Shown here: positions 9,579 to 18,838 of the stretch, one piece after another | Layout: each line of letters starts with the position of its first letter | How positions within the stretch are numbered: position 1 is the first letter of the stretch | Source: CAVSUZ01 sp963795415 | Lineage (GTDB): Bacteria; Pseudomonadota; Alphaproteobacteria; Acetobacterales; Acetobacteraceae | Length of the DNA: 64,000 bases | Assembly (NCBI GenBank): GCA_963795415.1 | Contig: CAWCHQ010000002.1 | Location: forward strand, 620,001-684,000 | Reading direction: 5' to 3' | The notes under the pieces: model-generated | Told to the model about the DNA's origin: nothing | Databases searched by the model: none | Seen by the model: the letters and a program-made list of their open reading frames with translations, nothing else | Made by a program: the position numbers and the translations under genes

Positions 9579-10032
9579 TGGCACAGTAGCAAGTCCCGGC
9601 GTGACCAAGCAGAAATCGGCAAAAAGATTCTGGCGCATCACGTGGCATGAGAAATTCGAGACTTTCTTTGGAATAACAATCCCTCTTGGCTCGATCACTG
9701 ACGAGCGACTTAAAGACTTATTGCGATGCCTGAGCGCGAGAGCCAACAACTCCCCGTTCGCGGAGATTGTTGGGGCCTACATGAAGAAAGGAACGCGCGG
9801 CGCGCACGAGTTCCTAGAGCCGCAATCTAGTTTTCCTCAAACCGGGTATCGGTGTGGCTATGGTGACGCGCAGTTTTTGGCAATCATCGTCGATGACGCC
9901 ACCCGCGCGTGCACACGCCTTCATTTGGCAGCGAATGAACCCACGACATTCGAGGATATTCGGAAAGCCCAAGCCAGGATCAGGTTGCCCCGATATAGGG
10001 GCGAAATGGATGGAATTGATCGAATACTTTGA
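9568..10032 (+). CDS. Hypothetical protein, about 154 aa
   Basis: The start ATG at 9568 overlaps the end of the previous gene, giving a four-gene co-directional unit with the resolvase. I do not recognise the family. Visible features are a basic N-terminus (KQKSAKRFWRITWHEKFETF) and a central FLAIIVDDATRACTR strand-helix. The C-terminus may really continue in another frame (GAKWMELIEYFDRE to a stop at 10063), so a late frameshift is possible. It is the last gene before an IS1-like fragment and the convergent helicase gene. Confidence 0.5.
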   Translation: MIPSGTVASPGVTKQKSAKRFWRITWHEKFETFFGITIPLGSITDERLKDLLRCLSARANNSPFAEIVGAYMKKGTRGAHEFLEPQSSFPQTGYRCGYGDAQFLAIIVDDATRACTRLHLAANEPTTFEDIRKAQARIRLPRYRGEMDGIDRIL

Positions 10033-10065
10033 TCGGGAGATCGCGGAGCCGGCAAGGGATTAACC

Positions 10066-10187
10066 AGCTTTACGTATTTACCAGCACGGCATATCAACAT
10101 CAGCTCCGAACGCCCGCTCCGGCGGCTTCCAGGTAGGGCTTATGGCCATCAGTGGTGAGCTGCACACGGTTCGGCTGCTCCGCGAGC
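10066..10187 (-). pseudogene. Fragment of an IS1-like transposase
   Basis: Reading leftwards, the sequence gives RVQLTTDGHKPYLEAAG and then, after a frame change, AFGADVD. This is the catalytic-core neighbourhood of IS1-like DDE transposases (QLTxDGxxxYLxAVExAFGxDVDY). Only about 40 codons remain, so the fragment is inactive. It lies exactly between the plus-strand cargo genes and the casposon helicase and may mark a past insertion or deletion junction. Confidence 0.6.
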
Positions 10188-10244
10188 ATAGGCGGAAGCG
10201 ATGAAGGAACGCAAGATAGAGTGAGAGTTGCCATTTTCGTCTAC

Positions 10245-11836
10245 CTAAGCGGCTTCCGGCATACCATCCGATACCGCGTCAATTATGTCCTGTTTCTGGA
10301 TATTCCGCTCTGCCATCACAGCACCAACGGAACCGTCGAAAACAAGGTATTGCACGAAAACACTGTCGCGCTGCCCGATCCGATGGCAACGGTCCTCGGC
10401 CTGCGTCATAACGCCGGGGCGCCAATCAAACTCCGCGAACACGATGTGAGAGGAAGCAGTGAGCGTGATCCCGGTCCCTGCAACCGTGATGCCACCAATG
10501 AACAGCCGGCACGTCGGATCGGTTTGAAACTGATCAACCGCCGCCTGCCTGTCCGGTAAGGAGGTATCTCCCACAGCCACAACGCACGCCCCGTCAAATT
10601 CAGCCGCTATGGCGCGGATCACATCAATTTGGTGGGCAAAGAGCACCACCTTACTGCTTTCTTGAAGCACGTCCCGGAGGTGTTCGATCACATGCCGGAT
10701 TTTCGCCATACCGGTTTCCCGGCGCACAGCAGACATTTTGTCGAAAGCGACGTCGCACTGTTTCAATTCGGATACGGCCTTACGGTAAGCGATGTCGTCA
10801 CAGGCAGCCCGAGCGTTCATGACCTGTTGCTTTGCCCGTTCCACAGCATCGAAATCCTTCCGGTGCTTCTTTATCATTTTGGCAGCCGGGCCGGGATCAA
10901 TTGGAATAATCTGGCGCCGCTTTCCCGGTAATTCCAATAACACCTCGGCTTTTAACCGGCGGATCATGAATGATCGAAGGCGTTCTGACAATTCGCCTAG
11001 ATTGGTGGCGCCGTCGGCAACTCATGCATAATCATCAATGTCGGGAATATATATATCTTATGTCCGCCGCAATATCGCTCCTCAAACTCCCTCTGATAGA
11101 GGCCCAGCCCCATCGTGTCCAACGCCCGCACGATAGCCCACAATTCGCGGGGGCGGTTCACGATTGGCGTTCCAGTCATAAAAAAACGCCTCCTGGCAAT
11201 TATCGGCAGATATTCGCCACCGCCTAACACTGTCCCCGTTCTGACTGCTTTGGGGTTTTTCAGGTAATGCGCTTCGTCAGCAATCAGCAAATCCCATTGA
11301 CGGCCGTCGATAACGTTCCGGTGCTTGGCCGCAATATCGTAATTGCAGACTACTACCTCGGTTTCGGGAAAGCATTTGCCGGAAGCTATTCCGATACTGA
11401 CATTGCGCACTGCCCATTTCTCAAACTCACGCTGCCAATTCAGTTTCAAAGAAGCCGGGCAGAGAACCAAAACCGAGCTAATCGACGGATCGGCATTGAA
11501 CACCCCGATTGCCTCGATTGTCTTACCAAGCCCCGGTTCGTCCGCGATCAGCACTCCCGGACGTGCCAACGCAAATTCGATGGCTTCACGCTGATACGGC
11601 AGATACGACAAGCCGGGCGGGGCTTCTACGCGCTCCACCCCGTTCGCGCGGTTCAAGGATTGGATGTAATGCGTGAGCGCACATGCTTTTTCGATCCGGT
11701 CCGTCCACCAAACGCGGCGCTCCGGGTTCCACCGAAAACCCAGCGCCTTTGGGATGAGCCGATCATCATAGTGACTGTCGCAGTTGTAGAGACCGTCGTT
11801 CCTGATCCGCAGTGCGATGGAGTGTATAGGGATCAC
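10245..11836 (-). pseudogene. SNF2-family helicase/ATPase, frame broken near 11030
   Basis: Superfamily 2 DNA translocase of about 530 aa when restored. The N-terminus has a small HARP-like segment (ALGFRWNPERRVWWTD). Motif I is ADEPGLGKTIEA, motif II is LLIADEAHYLKNP and motif III is FMTGTPIV. The second RecA domain has LFIGGITVAGTGITLTA and the motif VI QAEDRCHRIGQ. The start ATG at 11836 overlaps the polymerase stop (ATGA). Near 11050-10995 the frame breaks at an ATATATATA run, and a TGA lies in the frame that continues as DGATNLGELSERLRSF, so two lesions, real or technical, separate the halves. It probably remodels DNA during replication of the element. Confidence 0.85.
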
Positions 11837-14800
11837 GGCACGCTCCCCGCGTGGAACGCTGCATCTCCGGCGCCGTGCGAAGGCACCATGAACGCGCGCG
11901 CGGACACGTCGGCGTCGCTATCACCCGCTCCTACGGCCTCCTCATCCGTCTCATATGTCAACGGTTCCGATAACCAAGCGGCAATCTGCGCCAGCCGCTT
12001 CCTGGCATCGGTTGTCAGCCCCACAACTACCGACAACCGATCCGGCTCACTGCGGGCCATATCTGGCAGTCCGGTGCCGAAACGGTGAGTTAACTTGAAG
12101 GCGAGCGCCGGACCGATACCTTTGATGGTATCGGCGATATACCGCTTGATCCCAGCCTCATCCTCGGGGAGCGAAACCGTAATGGTCCGGGCGCGGACCC
12201 GCGGGCCGTGCTCATCATGGTATAGCCACTCACCCTCTACCGTTACCCGCAGCCCGCAGCCCGCGTATTCCGTATTACCAGCGACGGTTATGGTCTCACT
12301 ACCCGACGGGGCAAGGCCCGGCTGATCCGGCAACACCGCGAAGATGGTTCCCCAACCCCCCGGCTCACGGTAGATCACATGCTCCATCGAACCGGAGATG
12401 GTGATGGGTCCTACAGGTCCATCCTGCCCCTCACACTCGGAAACGTAGCCCGCCCATACCGCTAACTGCTCGGGTGTGGGTAGGCGTTCCCCGAGATAGA
12501 ACCGCTTGAACGGAGCCGGATCGGGCACGATCTTTCGCAGCCGCATGTAGCCATTCAATTCGTCGCCTCCGTTTAGCGCCTTGATCCGCTTCCGCAGCCG
12601 ATCCGCCTGGGTAGCCAAGGGATCAACAGCGGCCTTGCGTTCAAGCTTTGCTAAGGCTGCTTCGATGGCCGGAAGTGTTTCAGGAAAAACGGCACGTTCG
12701 CCGTTCCGCCAACGTTTGACTACCCGACAGACTATTCCGCTCACCCGCGCCAGTTCCGCCGCAGGAAAGGCGCGCATCCGATCCACAAGCGCCAGATCAA
12801 CCTTCCCGTTGCGGGAGGGGTGCGGCTTGCGGGCACTGCCACTGCCATCGACAACCGCCCGCCCGTCCAGGTATTCCGCCATCCCGTGTTCGTCGTAATC
12901 CTCGATTTCCTCCGCAACGGCGGGCGTCTCCTTGCCGATGAACTTGGTTACGGCTATTACGACCTCTCGGCGGTTCAGGGCGCCAATTCCCGTTGGCGGA
13001 TCAGCCTTGCTTTCCGGGTGTTCAAAATGGTGGGCAACAACATCTTCAAGGGTCTGCCAGCGAAGCTTTCCTATCTGGCCTTCCTGAAACTCAAACAATG
13101 CGCGTTCAGGAAGTGAGAGGTTCAGCGGCTTGCCGCTCTTTCGGATGTATAGCTGGCTTTCGATTTCATCGAACGATGACGCATGGGGGCCGGCGAACCC
13201 GCCTTCCGTCAGTTCCTTAAGCCTGTCACTACCGATCCGCCGCGCGTCAAAGGCTCGATACACTATACCGGGAACGTAGCTGCCAAACGCGAACGGGCGC
13301 GCCCAATCGAAAGCCTGATAGAGTTCCATATCACGGCGGGTGTTGAGCCGCGACTTGTTGAAATATCGATACCGCTCTAGATATGGCCGGTCAGCCGGGA
13401 TTGGCTTTCCATCCAACACGCACTCGATAGCCTCCCGCCACATGTCATAAATGATGCACGCGGCAGCCTTGTTCGTCACAACGGCGCATCGCGCTTCTAT
13501 CGAGGGTGCGTCCGCAAAAATGGATTGATACCCCTCGGGATCGCGCATCGCGCCGGTTCCATGTGAACTGATCTTGGTGAAGACGATGCGCGGCTCGCCC
13601 TTCGCAAAATCGCCAAACCGGAACACGCAATACCGTTTCGCTGAAATCGCAAAGCAGTAGTAACCCGGCCCCATCGCCGTATTTTCCTCGATTTCCAGAA
13701 TGGAGCCGGGCTTACTGTATGGAGACAGGGGCGTGAACCAATCAATGATCTCCCTCACCTTACTTTCAAACGCGGCAAAGTCCATCTGCTCCGGGCGCGC
13801 GAAGCACATACTATCGGTATCGCAGAAAACGTGTTCAATGCCGCGATCAGCAGCCAACCGCTCTGCAATCGATAACAGGAGCCGCCCCGCTGCCGGGATC
13901 AGCGCGCCTACCGGCCCGGCAAAGTAGGCGCCCGCCTTCTCCGTCTTGCGCGCCCGGACGCGGACGCCCTCGGGGTTGTTTGCCGTGTAGACCGTGGCCC
14001 ATCTGGGCTTTGCGCGTTCTTCATCCACATACTCTACAAGCGCACCGTGGCTGGTAGAGTTCGCCACCAGCTTCAAGGCTTCCTGTCTCGCGTCGTATAG
14101 CTCTTTCTGTTCGGCTGGCGCCGTCTTTCCTGCTTCCTTGATTTCGGAACGTAGATCGATCAGCCGGGTGAAGATGCCATCAACGGCGGGATTTACCACA
14201 TATCGGTCATCGCCAAACAACACCTTTGGGGTGGTTGCCGCCCGCCCATGTGGATGCAGGGTAACGACCTCCAAAATCTCCGGCATCCGTCCGTTCAATA
14301 GAAACGACCCGACAGCATCCGCTATCGTGTAATCCGTGTCCAGGCCACTCCTTATCATGCAAAGTGCGATGTTGGTAGTTGGACCCTCACTGTATTTGGC
14401 ACGGACCGGCAGAATGTCTCCTCGCGGACGTAGCCTGACAATCCCCGCAACGCTCTCCATGTCTCCGGCTTCCGCAACTTGGCCATCATCTCGGGAACGG
14501 TTCTGGTCCTAAGCAGGTCGCGGGTTGCTGCATCGCAGGTTTGCACATTGCCCCTGCGGACCTCAATCCGATCCGATAGCAACAAGCTTTGCAGGTCAAT
14601 TAGCGCATTGACGGTAGGATACTGGCTTTTTGAAATCGGTATGGATAATCTCGCGAAACTCACGCCTGATACGGACCTCGGAGCGCCCGCCGTAGTAGGC
14701 AGCCATGAAGCGCGCGATTATGGGAGGAGGGATCGTCTCGCCGTGCTTCTGCATGAACCGAGGAAAGCCGAACTCGGAGTAATACGCTTTGCCCACGCTC

Positions 14801-15810
14801 GCCTCGGAATAAACCTTGTGCATTGGCTTTTTGAGTGCTTGCGGGCGGTATTGTTCGTCTCGCAGCTTAACGTAGCATTCCCATGTTGATTGAACATCCC
14901 GCACTGCATAGGCGATGAACTCGGGCGCGATCGCTCCGTCGTAATCGGCAAAATCCTGCTTCTGGTTGTCTACATTGAGAACCTTGCAGAGATTGCGCAA
15001 TGACCCGCCACCGCGCGGTCCAAGCAAAGCACGGGCAAACTGTGCAACGTCCAGGAAGTCGCCGTAGCCTACACGAAACCCGCCGTTTTCCTCACGCTGG
15101 AAATCGGGGGGTGGTTTGCACGATCCCCACTCAAACATGTGCTTGCGAGATGCAATCGGCTTAATCCGTAGTGGGGGATGAAAGCCGCAAGCTTGTCCAT
15201 TGGGCGGGGAGCAGTCGCAGGTTTTGAACCGGAACCCGCCGTGGAACTCCTCTTGCGCGTAGCCGTAGCCGTATGCGAGCGCACCAATGTCAAACGGGAG
15301 GTTGAAGCCAATTATTAGCCTGTCGTGTTGCCAGAACCGGGATGCATATCCGTGATCGCCGTTCAACACGTCCCGCATGAACTCGGATCGCGTCATTAGC
15401 TTCATGCCGTGGGCTGCGGCATGGCCTGTGAGGTTTGCTACGTCTGCCTCCGAGCAGCTGGCGGGATCATAGAACAATCCATGTTCGGCCTGTTCGTCCA
15501 GAACCGCGCAGGTGAGCCTGCCTTGCGCGGCCAGCGCCCGGCGCATCTCGGGATCGATGCCCCGGATTTGATACACTCCGAACCGGAGTTGCTGGCCGTT
15601 GAAGGAAGTGGTTTCCGTATCAACCACAAGGCAGAAGCCGGGATATGGCGCCCCTATTTCGGCAACAGCCGCGTCAATCGCGTGCGGCTCCCGCTGCTTC
15701 CGCCTGCCCTTCTTCTTTCCATCCGCGCCGGTCTGCGCCTTCTTCGGCTTTTCGTCCGGGATCATGTGGTAACGCAGGTATTGCTCGATTTTGGCGGGAG
15801 TGTCAGACAT
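11833..15810 (-). CDS. polB: Family B DNA polymerase with HTH and RecD2-like C-terminal extension
   Basis: About 1325 codons. The 3'-5' exonuclease motifs are LVVDTETTSF (Exo I), IIGFNLPFDIGAL (Exo II) and YAVRDVQST (Exo III). Polymerase motif A, DFKSQYPTV, spans a frame change at an AAAAA run near 14622, and a compensating change lies in a GGGG run near 14440. Motif B is LKLVANSTSHGALVEY and motif C is VFCDTDSMCF. Beyond the palm lie an HTH (AELARVSGIVCRVVKRW, about 12750) and a RecD2-like OB fold plus helix-hairpin-helix (GEWLYHDEHG, IKGIGPALAFKLTHRFG, about 12410-11950). The start overlaps the HNH stop. It presumably replicates the casposon. The two frame changes in homopolymers look technical or recent. 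Confidence 0.9.
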
Positions 15811-16177
15811 TGGCGCATCCTCCTAATGGGTCGTCAGAAACTTGGTAAACAGATAGACGCGCCCAATGAATGCCTATGATGATCCATCCCACCGCTACCG
15901 CGAGGAGCGGCGATCCGATCTCCCGTAGGACGGGATCAACCCCACGGCGCATCGCCTCAATCATTTTGTGGCAGTTAATGCAGGCGGCGATTGTCACGGG
16001 CGCGGCCCACTTGCCCCCGATGTGATGGTCTTCCAGCGGAACATCGATCTTCTTGCAGATCAGGCATTTTCCGCGCGGGTGAGGACATGGGGCGCAATTC
16101 TGGCATGTTCCGCCGTGATGCATTGCAGTCTTGCGGAATTCGCCACATTCGGCGCAATGGGGCGCCGGGCTACTCAC
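15803..16177 (-). CDS. HNH endonuclease of the casposon
   Basis: Small nuclease of 124 aa. The GTG at 16177 overlaps the stop of the upstream gene and is the natural start; a longer open frame to 16402 is shadow coding of that gene. Two zinc-binding CxxC pairs are visible (HCAECGE and CQNCAPC), followed by CLICKKIDVPLEDHHIGGK and ACINCHKMI. Together these form a beta-beta-alpha-metal fold with the catalytic His in DHH and the Asn/His pair near the end. Its last codons overlap the polymerase ATG. HNH nucleases are regular companions of cas1 and polB in casposons; the DNA it cuts is unknown. Confidence 0.9.
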   Translation of the reverse strand: MSSPAPHCAECGEFRKTAMHHGGTCQNCAPCPHPRGKCLICKKIDVPLEDHHIGGKWAAPVTIAACINCHKMIEAMRRGVDPVLREIGSPLLAVAVGWIIIGIHWARLSVYQVSDDPLGGCANV

Positions 16178-16685
16178 GGGTGGTATCCCGCTTGTAGATT
16201 TCCCAATCGGCAAACTGTTGTGGCGTTGCAGTTTGGAATGCTGCGGCGATTGCGTCCAGGCCCGTTGAAAGCCTGATTTTCCGCCCGTCCAGGGTGCGGA
16301 TGAACTTTCCGCCGAAATCCTTTTGTATCGCAGTCCGAGCGCCGGGATGTATCCTATCGGCCCGCAGATACGTGTTAGTGTCTTTTGCCCACCGCCCCGC
16401 AAGTTGGCGATCCTTGCCGACTAGCTGAACGGAAATTAGGCGTAAGGTCTTGTCGTCCACGACCGTATACGTCGCGGCGATTGGCCGCGCCATTTCGTGT
16501 TGATGGTATCCGTATTTCGCAAAGGTCCGGTTAGATAGCCCGGCCTCTTTCAGCGCGTGGGCTTTGGTTGCGCCCTTCGCTATGAGCCGGGCAGCCGCGC
16601 GGGCGCGGGATGCCGGGGCCTCATGTTTAAGCCGCTTTTTGGTGACGGATGATAGACGAGGCTGTTTCTTGTTTGCGGCCATCAC
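16170..16685 (-). CDS. Helix-turn-helix protein, first gene of the casposon replication operon
   Basis: Basic protein of 171 aa starting at a tandem ATG. An N-terminal helical segment, ARLIAKGATKAHALKEAGLS followed by NRTFAKYG, fits a resolvase-like HTH that binds DNA. The C-terminal half (DKTLRLISVQLVGKDR, RTLDGRKIRLS) is a mixed fold that I do not recognise. Several casposons carry a comparable small HTH gene near polB, so a role in end recognition or replication initiation is plausible but inferred. It overlaps the HNH gene by eight bases, and the whole operon probably starts from a promoter in 16686-16800. Confidence 0.72.
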   Translation of the reverse strand: MMAANKKQPRLSSVTKKRLKHEAPASRARAAARLIAKGATKAHALKEAGLSNRTFAKYGYHQHEMARPIAATYTVVDDKTLRLISVQLVGKDRQLAGRWAKDTNTYLRADRIHPGARTAIQKDFGGKFIRTLDGRKIRLSTGLDAIAAAFQTATPQQFADWEIYKRDTTRE

Positions 16686-16806
16686 ACGCGCTCCCGAATT
16701 ATCGTGGGAGCACGGCTTTTATTTGCTTGCGCGGGGGCGAGCGGGTCGCTATTTATAGCGTTGTTGCTTGTGTGTTTGTTATTTCCCACATGTATTGCTT
16801 TTAACT

Positions 16807-16840
16807 CGGGCCGGTCTCCCCACCGGCCCGTTTTCTTTTT
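16807..16840 (+). terminator. Rho-independent terminator, plus orientation
   Basis: A nine-pair perfect stem (CGGGCCGGT/ACCGGCCCG) with a six-base loop is followed by TTTTCTTTTT. It overlaps the stop codon of the leftward YdaS-like gene, whose own transcript would not have a U-tract after the hairpin. The strong direction therefore stops rightward transcription from the replication-operon side, insulating the casposase. Confidence 0.7.
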
Positions 16841-17072
16841 ATGCAGCATTGCCGACATCTCCCTTGCCGGAATGCTCCGCTGCGAATATTGATCCTAGAT
16901 CGGGCCGTAGTGTGCTGGCTGGAATGCCGGTAATTCTGGAAACAGCCCCCACACGTTCAGCCGGGACCCGTTTCCATGCGTAAATGGCTGCGGGATAGAT
17001 GTTCAGCGCATCCGCGATCCGCTTGGCAATGCCAGGATTGGATCGGACGAATTGGCGACAATCGAAGGGAAT
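16839..17072 (-). CDS. Cro/YdaS-like regulator
   Basis: A short frame encodes a typical YdaS/Cro-type DNA-binding module: IAKRIADALNIYPAAIYAWK followed by VPAERVGAVSRITGIPASTL and RPDLGSIF. It matches the family pattern in which an alternating small HTH is followed by a WKRVPAER signature. No ATG, GTG or TTG is available at the natural N-terminus, and the frame is closed by a TGA at about 17108. The gene may use a rare start (ATT at 17072) or may have a frameshifted beginning. Lying between the divergent casposase and replication operon, it is well placed to repress one or both. Confidence 0.6.
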   Translation of the reverse strand: MPFDCRQFVRSNPGIAKRIADALNIYPAAIYAWKRVPAERVGAVSRITGIPASTLRPDLGSIFAAEHSGKGDVGNAA

Positions 17073-17409
17073 GGAGAGCGAAGAGTTTGCGCGCGACTTA
17101 GTTCATCTCTCGGGGTTCCGAAGTGAACTCGCACAGGGACCGGATCAGGGATGGGTCCGGTGGCGCGGTGATCTGGGGTATCGCTCCCCAGGCCGTTAAT
17201 CGCCGCCGCTAACCCCTGGCTTAGCGATTTAACGCCTGGGCGCCTTATCTGCGTCGACCGCCCGCCAGCCCGTCCGTCACCTGCTTTCGCTGTTTCGCGC
17301 CGCAAATTCCATATGTCCGTAAGATGGGACCGTCGTCGCGTGTAGTCAAGATGACCTTTTCAACCATTGCGAGTAGTGAGGTTCGTTGGGATCATGCTAC
17401 AATTCCGCC
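17073..17409. promoter_or_regulatory. Control region upstream of the casposase
   Basis: These 337 bp hold no convincing gene. The open frame at 17305-17003 on the minus strand is a shadow of the YdaS-like coding sequence and its upstream. A promoter for the casposase must lie here or be absent. A TAAGATGG stretch near 17320-17330 and the less GC-rich 17340-17400 are the only promoter-like composition changes I see. I cannot assign -35 and -10 boxes. Confidence 0.35.
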
Positions 17410-18831
17410 ATGTCAGCCGCAGCCCGCGCCCGCCCCGTCAGCACTCCGCCGCAGCCCACACCCGCCAATGCACTCGCGAAGCCCGTCAGGCGCCGATACC
17501 CGCCCCGGCTCGCGTCATACACCCTACCCGACTTCGAGGCCGTGGACCTCCAAATCCAGGCTGGATCAACCGTTGCCGCAGCATGGCGTCGATACGCGGA
17601 AGGCGCACACCGCCCGATCAAGTTCCAAGCCTTCGCACTCCGCTACCGGGGGTGGCTACGGGATCGGAAGCCGCAGCCCGACATGGTGCCGGGCATTCCC
17701 AACTACACGTCAGCCGAAAACATCGCCGCCGATGAGTTTTGGTCCAATCGCTCCGATCCCACATCATCGATATTAACTCTCACGGGATTTGGCTGTTCAT
17801 TGAGTGTGAGGGATGGATTTCTGATTGCTTTCGATACTGGCGTGACCCGCAAATACGAGCCTACCGGCCATTGCATCTCCGCCGTTGTGTTCGGGGCTTT
17901 CGGCGGGGTAATTTCCACCGGAGCTATCCAATGGTGCGCGATCCGAGATATTCCGATCATCACGCTGGATTACCACGGAAACCTTATTTCCGTGTCTGCG
18001 GCCTTGTCTCCGAATAATATCAATACCCGCCGTGCGCAATTTGCCGCTGATCCGTTAATGGTCGCTCGCGTAATTCTGCTACAGAAAATTGCGGGCGGAC
18101 GGCGGATTGGGCGAATAGCGGAAATAACCCACGCCCGCGTTGCTAACCAGATTAGGAACGCCCCCGATATTCCCAACCTATTGCAGATCGAAGCGCAAAC
18201 TGCGCTTGGATATTGGGGCGCATGGCGGTTCCCGCTTAAACATCATTCACGCAGCTGGCCTATTTCCTGGCAGCAATTCGACGGTCGCACATCCATGATT
18301 TCGCACGGCCCGGAACATGCAACACATCCGGTCAATGCAATCCTCAATTTCGTCTATTCCATTACCGCCGGTTTATGCGTGCGTTCTCTGATTGCAGCCG
18401 GTTTCGATCCGTGCATCGGGCTTCTCCATCAGGATCGGGAAGGCCGGTATTCACTCGCTTACGATCTTCTGGAATTGCTCCGGGCCGATATTGATAACTC
18501 GATATTGCCTTGGGTTGCTTCGCAGAAATGGCGCCGCGCTGATTTTCCCGTCACCTCCACTAGCGTTGTCCGTCTCCATCCCTCCCTCACCCGCGTCGCC
18601 ATGCAGAAGGCAGCCGCAGCCGTCACGCCTGATACGGTAGACAAGGCCGCCGCATGGCTGGCGGGGGGGGGTGGCGGAGGCTGCGGGTCCGGCGCGGTAG
18701 GGCGCTGGCATGGCGGCGGGCACAGCGGGGTGGCGGCGGGCTTGTCCCGAGGGCGCGGTAGCCGCGACATGCCCTCGGGCCTGACCCGAGGGTGCAGCAT
18801 ACGACGACGGCGGATATGTCCTCGGGCCTGA
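17410..18831 (+). CDS. Casposase: solo Cas1-family integrase
   Basis: Integrase of 473 aa from the ATG at 17410. An N-terminal module (about residues 27-86, RRRYPPRLASYTLPDF and VAAAWRRYAEG) looks DNA-binding and is not part of ordinary Cas1. The beta domain spans about 120-205 (GFGCSLSVRDGFLIAFDTG). The helical catalytic domain has E261 in IEAQTALGYWGAW, H340 in CIGLLHQDREGRYSLAYD and D352/E355 in YDLLELL, so all metal ligands are present. HPVNAILNFVYS is the classic Cas1 helix. After residue 418 the tail is glycine-rich, encoded by a G9 run and palindromic DNA, and is probably dispensable. No cas2 or repeat array is nearby. It should cut and join the element's terminal repeats. Confidence 0.9.
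   Translation: MSAAARARPVSTPPQPTPANALAKPVRRRYPPRLASYTLPDFEAVDLQIQAGSTVAAAWRRYAEGAHRPIKFQAFALRYRGWLRDRKPQPDMVPGIPNYTSAENIAADEFWSNRSDPTSSILTLTGFGCSLSVRDGFLIAFDTGVTRKYEPTGHCISAVVFGAFGGVISTGAIQWCAIRDIPIITLDYHGNLISVSAALSPNNINTRRAQFAADPLMVARVILLQKIAGGRRIGRIAEITHARVANQIRNAPDIPNLLQIEAQTALGYWGAWRFPLKHHSRSWPISWQQFDGRTSMISHGPEHATHPVNAILNFVYSITAGLCVRSLIAAGFDPCIGLLHQDREGRYSLAYDLLELLRADIDNSILPWVASQKWRRADFPVTSTSVVRLHPSLTRVAMQKAAAAVTPDTVDKAAAWLAGGGGGGCGSGAVGRWHGGGHSGVAAGLSRGRGSRDMPSGLTRGCSIRRRRICPRA
18368..18769 (+). repeat. Right arm of the 402-bp inverted repeat
   Basis: Covers the casposase coding region from the TAGLCVRSL segment through the glycine-rich tail. It pairs with 1-402 as described there. Recombination between the arms would invert everything in between. 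Confidence 0.92.
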
Positions 18832-18838
18832 CCCGAGG
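18772..18838. repeat. Two REP-like palindromes
   Basis: CCCTCGGG-CCTGA-CCCGAGGG at 18772-18792 and CCTCGGG-CCTGA-CCCGAGG at 18820-18838 share stem and loop and are 27 bp apart. A related CCCTCGGG motif occurs at 18745-18755 and 19120-19135. They lie in the last codons of the casposase frame and may act as transcription terminators or as repetitive extragenic palindromes. Confidence 0.75.

Larger units (their letters stand above)
10245..18831. mobile_element. Casposon-like element core (casposase, PolB, HNH, SNF2)
   Basis: A Cas1 not linked to any cas2 or CRISPR array is paired with a family B DNA polymerase, an HNH nuclease and HTH proteins. That set defines casposons, self-synthesising transposons that integrate with Cas1. 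Here the casposase reads right and the replication operon reads left from a shared control region. True ends were not found: the right end should lie between 18832 and about 19345, just before the 3' end of an SDR gene. The left end could be near 10.1 kb, or left of the window if the flanking cargo and the inverted casposase copy belong to the element. Confidence 0.8.

Noticed and set aside
14596..14663. Programmed +1 frameshift at AAAAA in PolB motif A
   Set aside because: There is no recognisable slippery site or stimulator, and a compensating shift about 180 bases later would be needed as well. Two indels, real or technical, explain it more simply.
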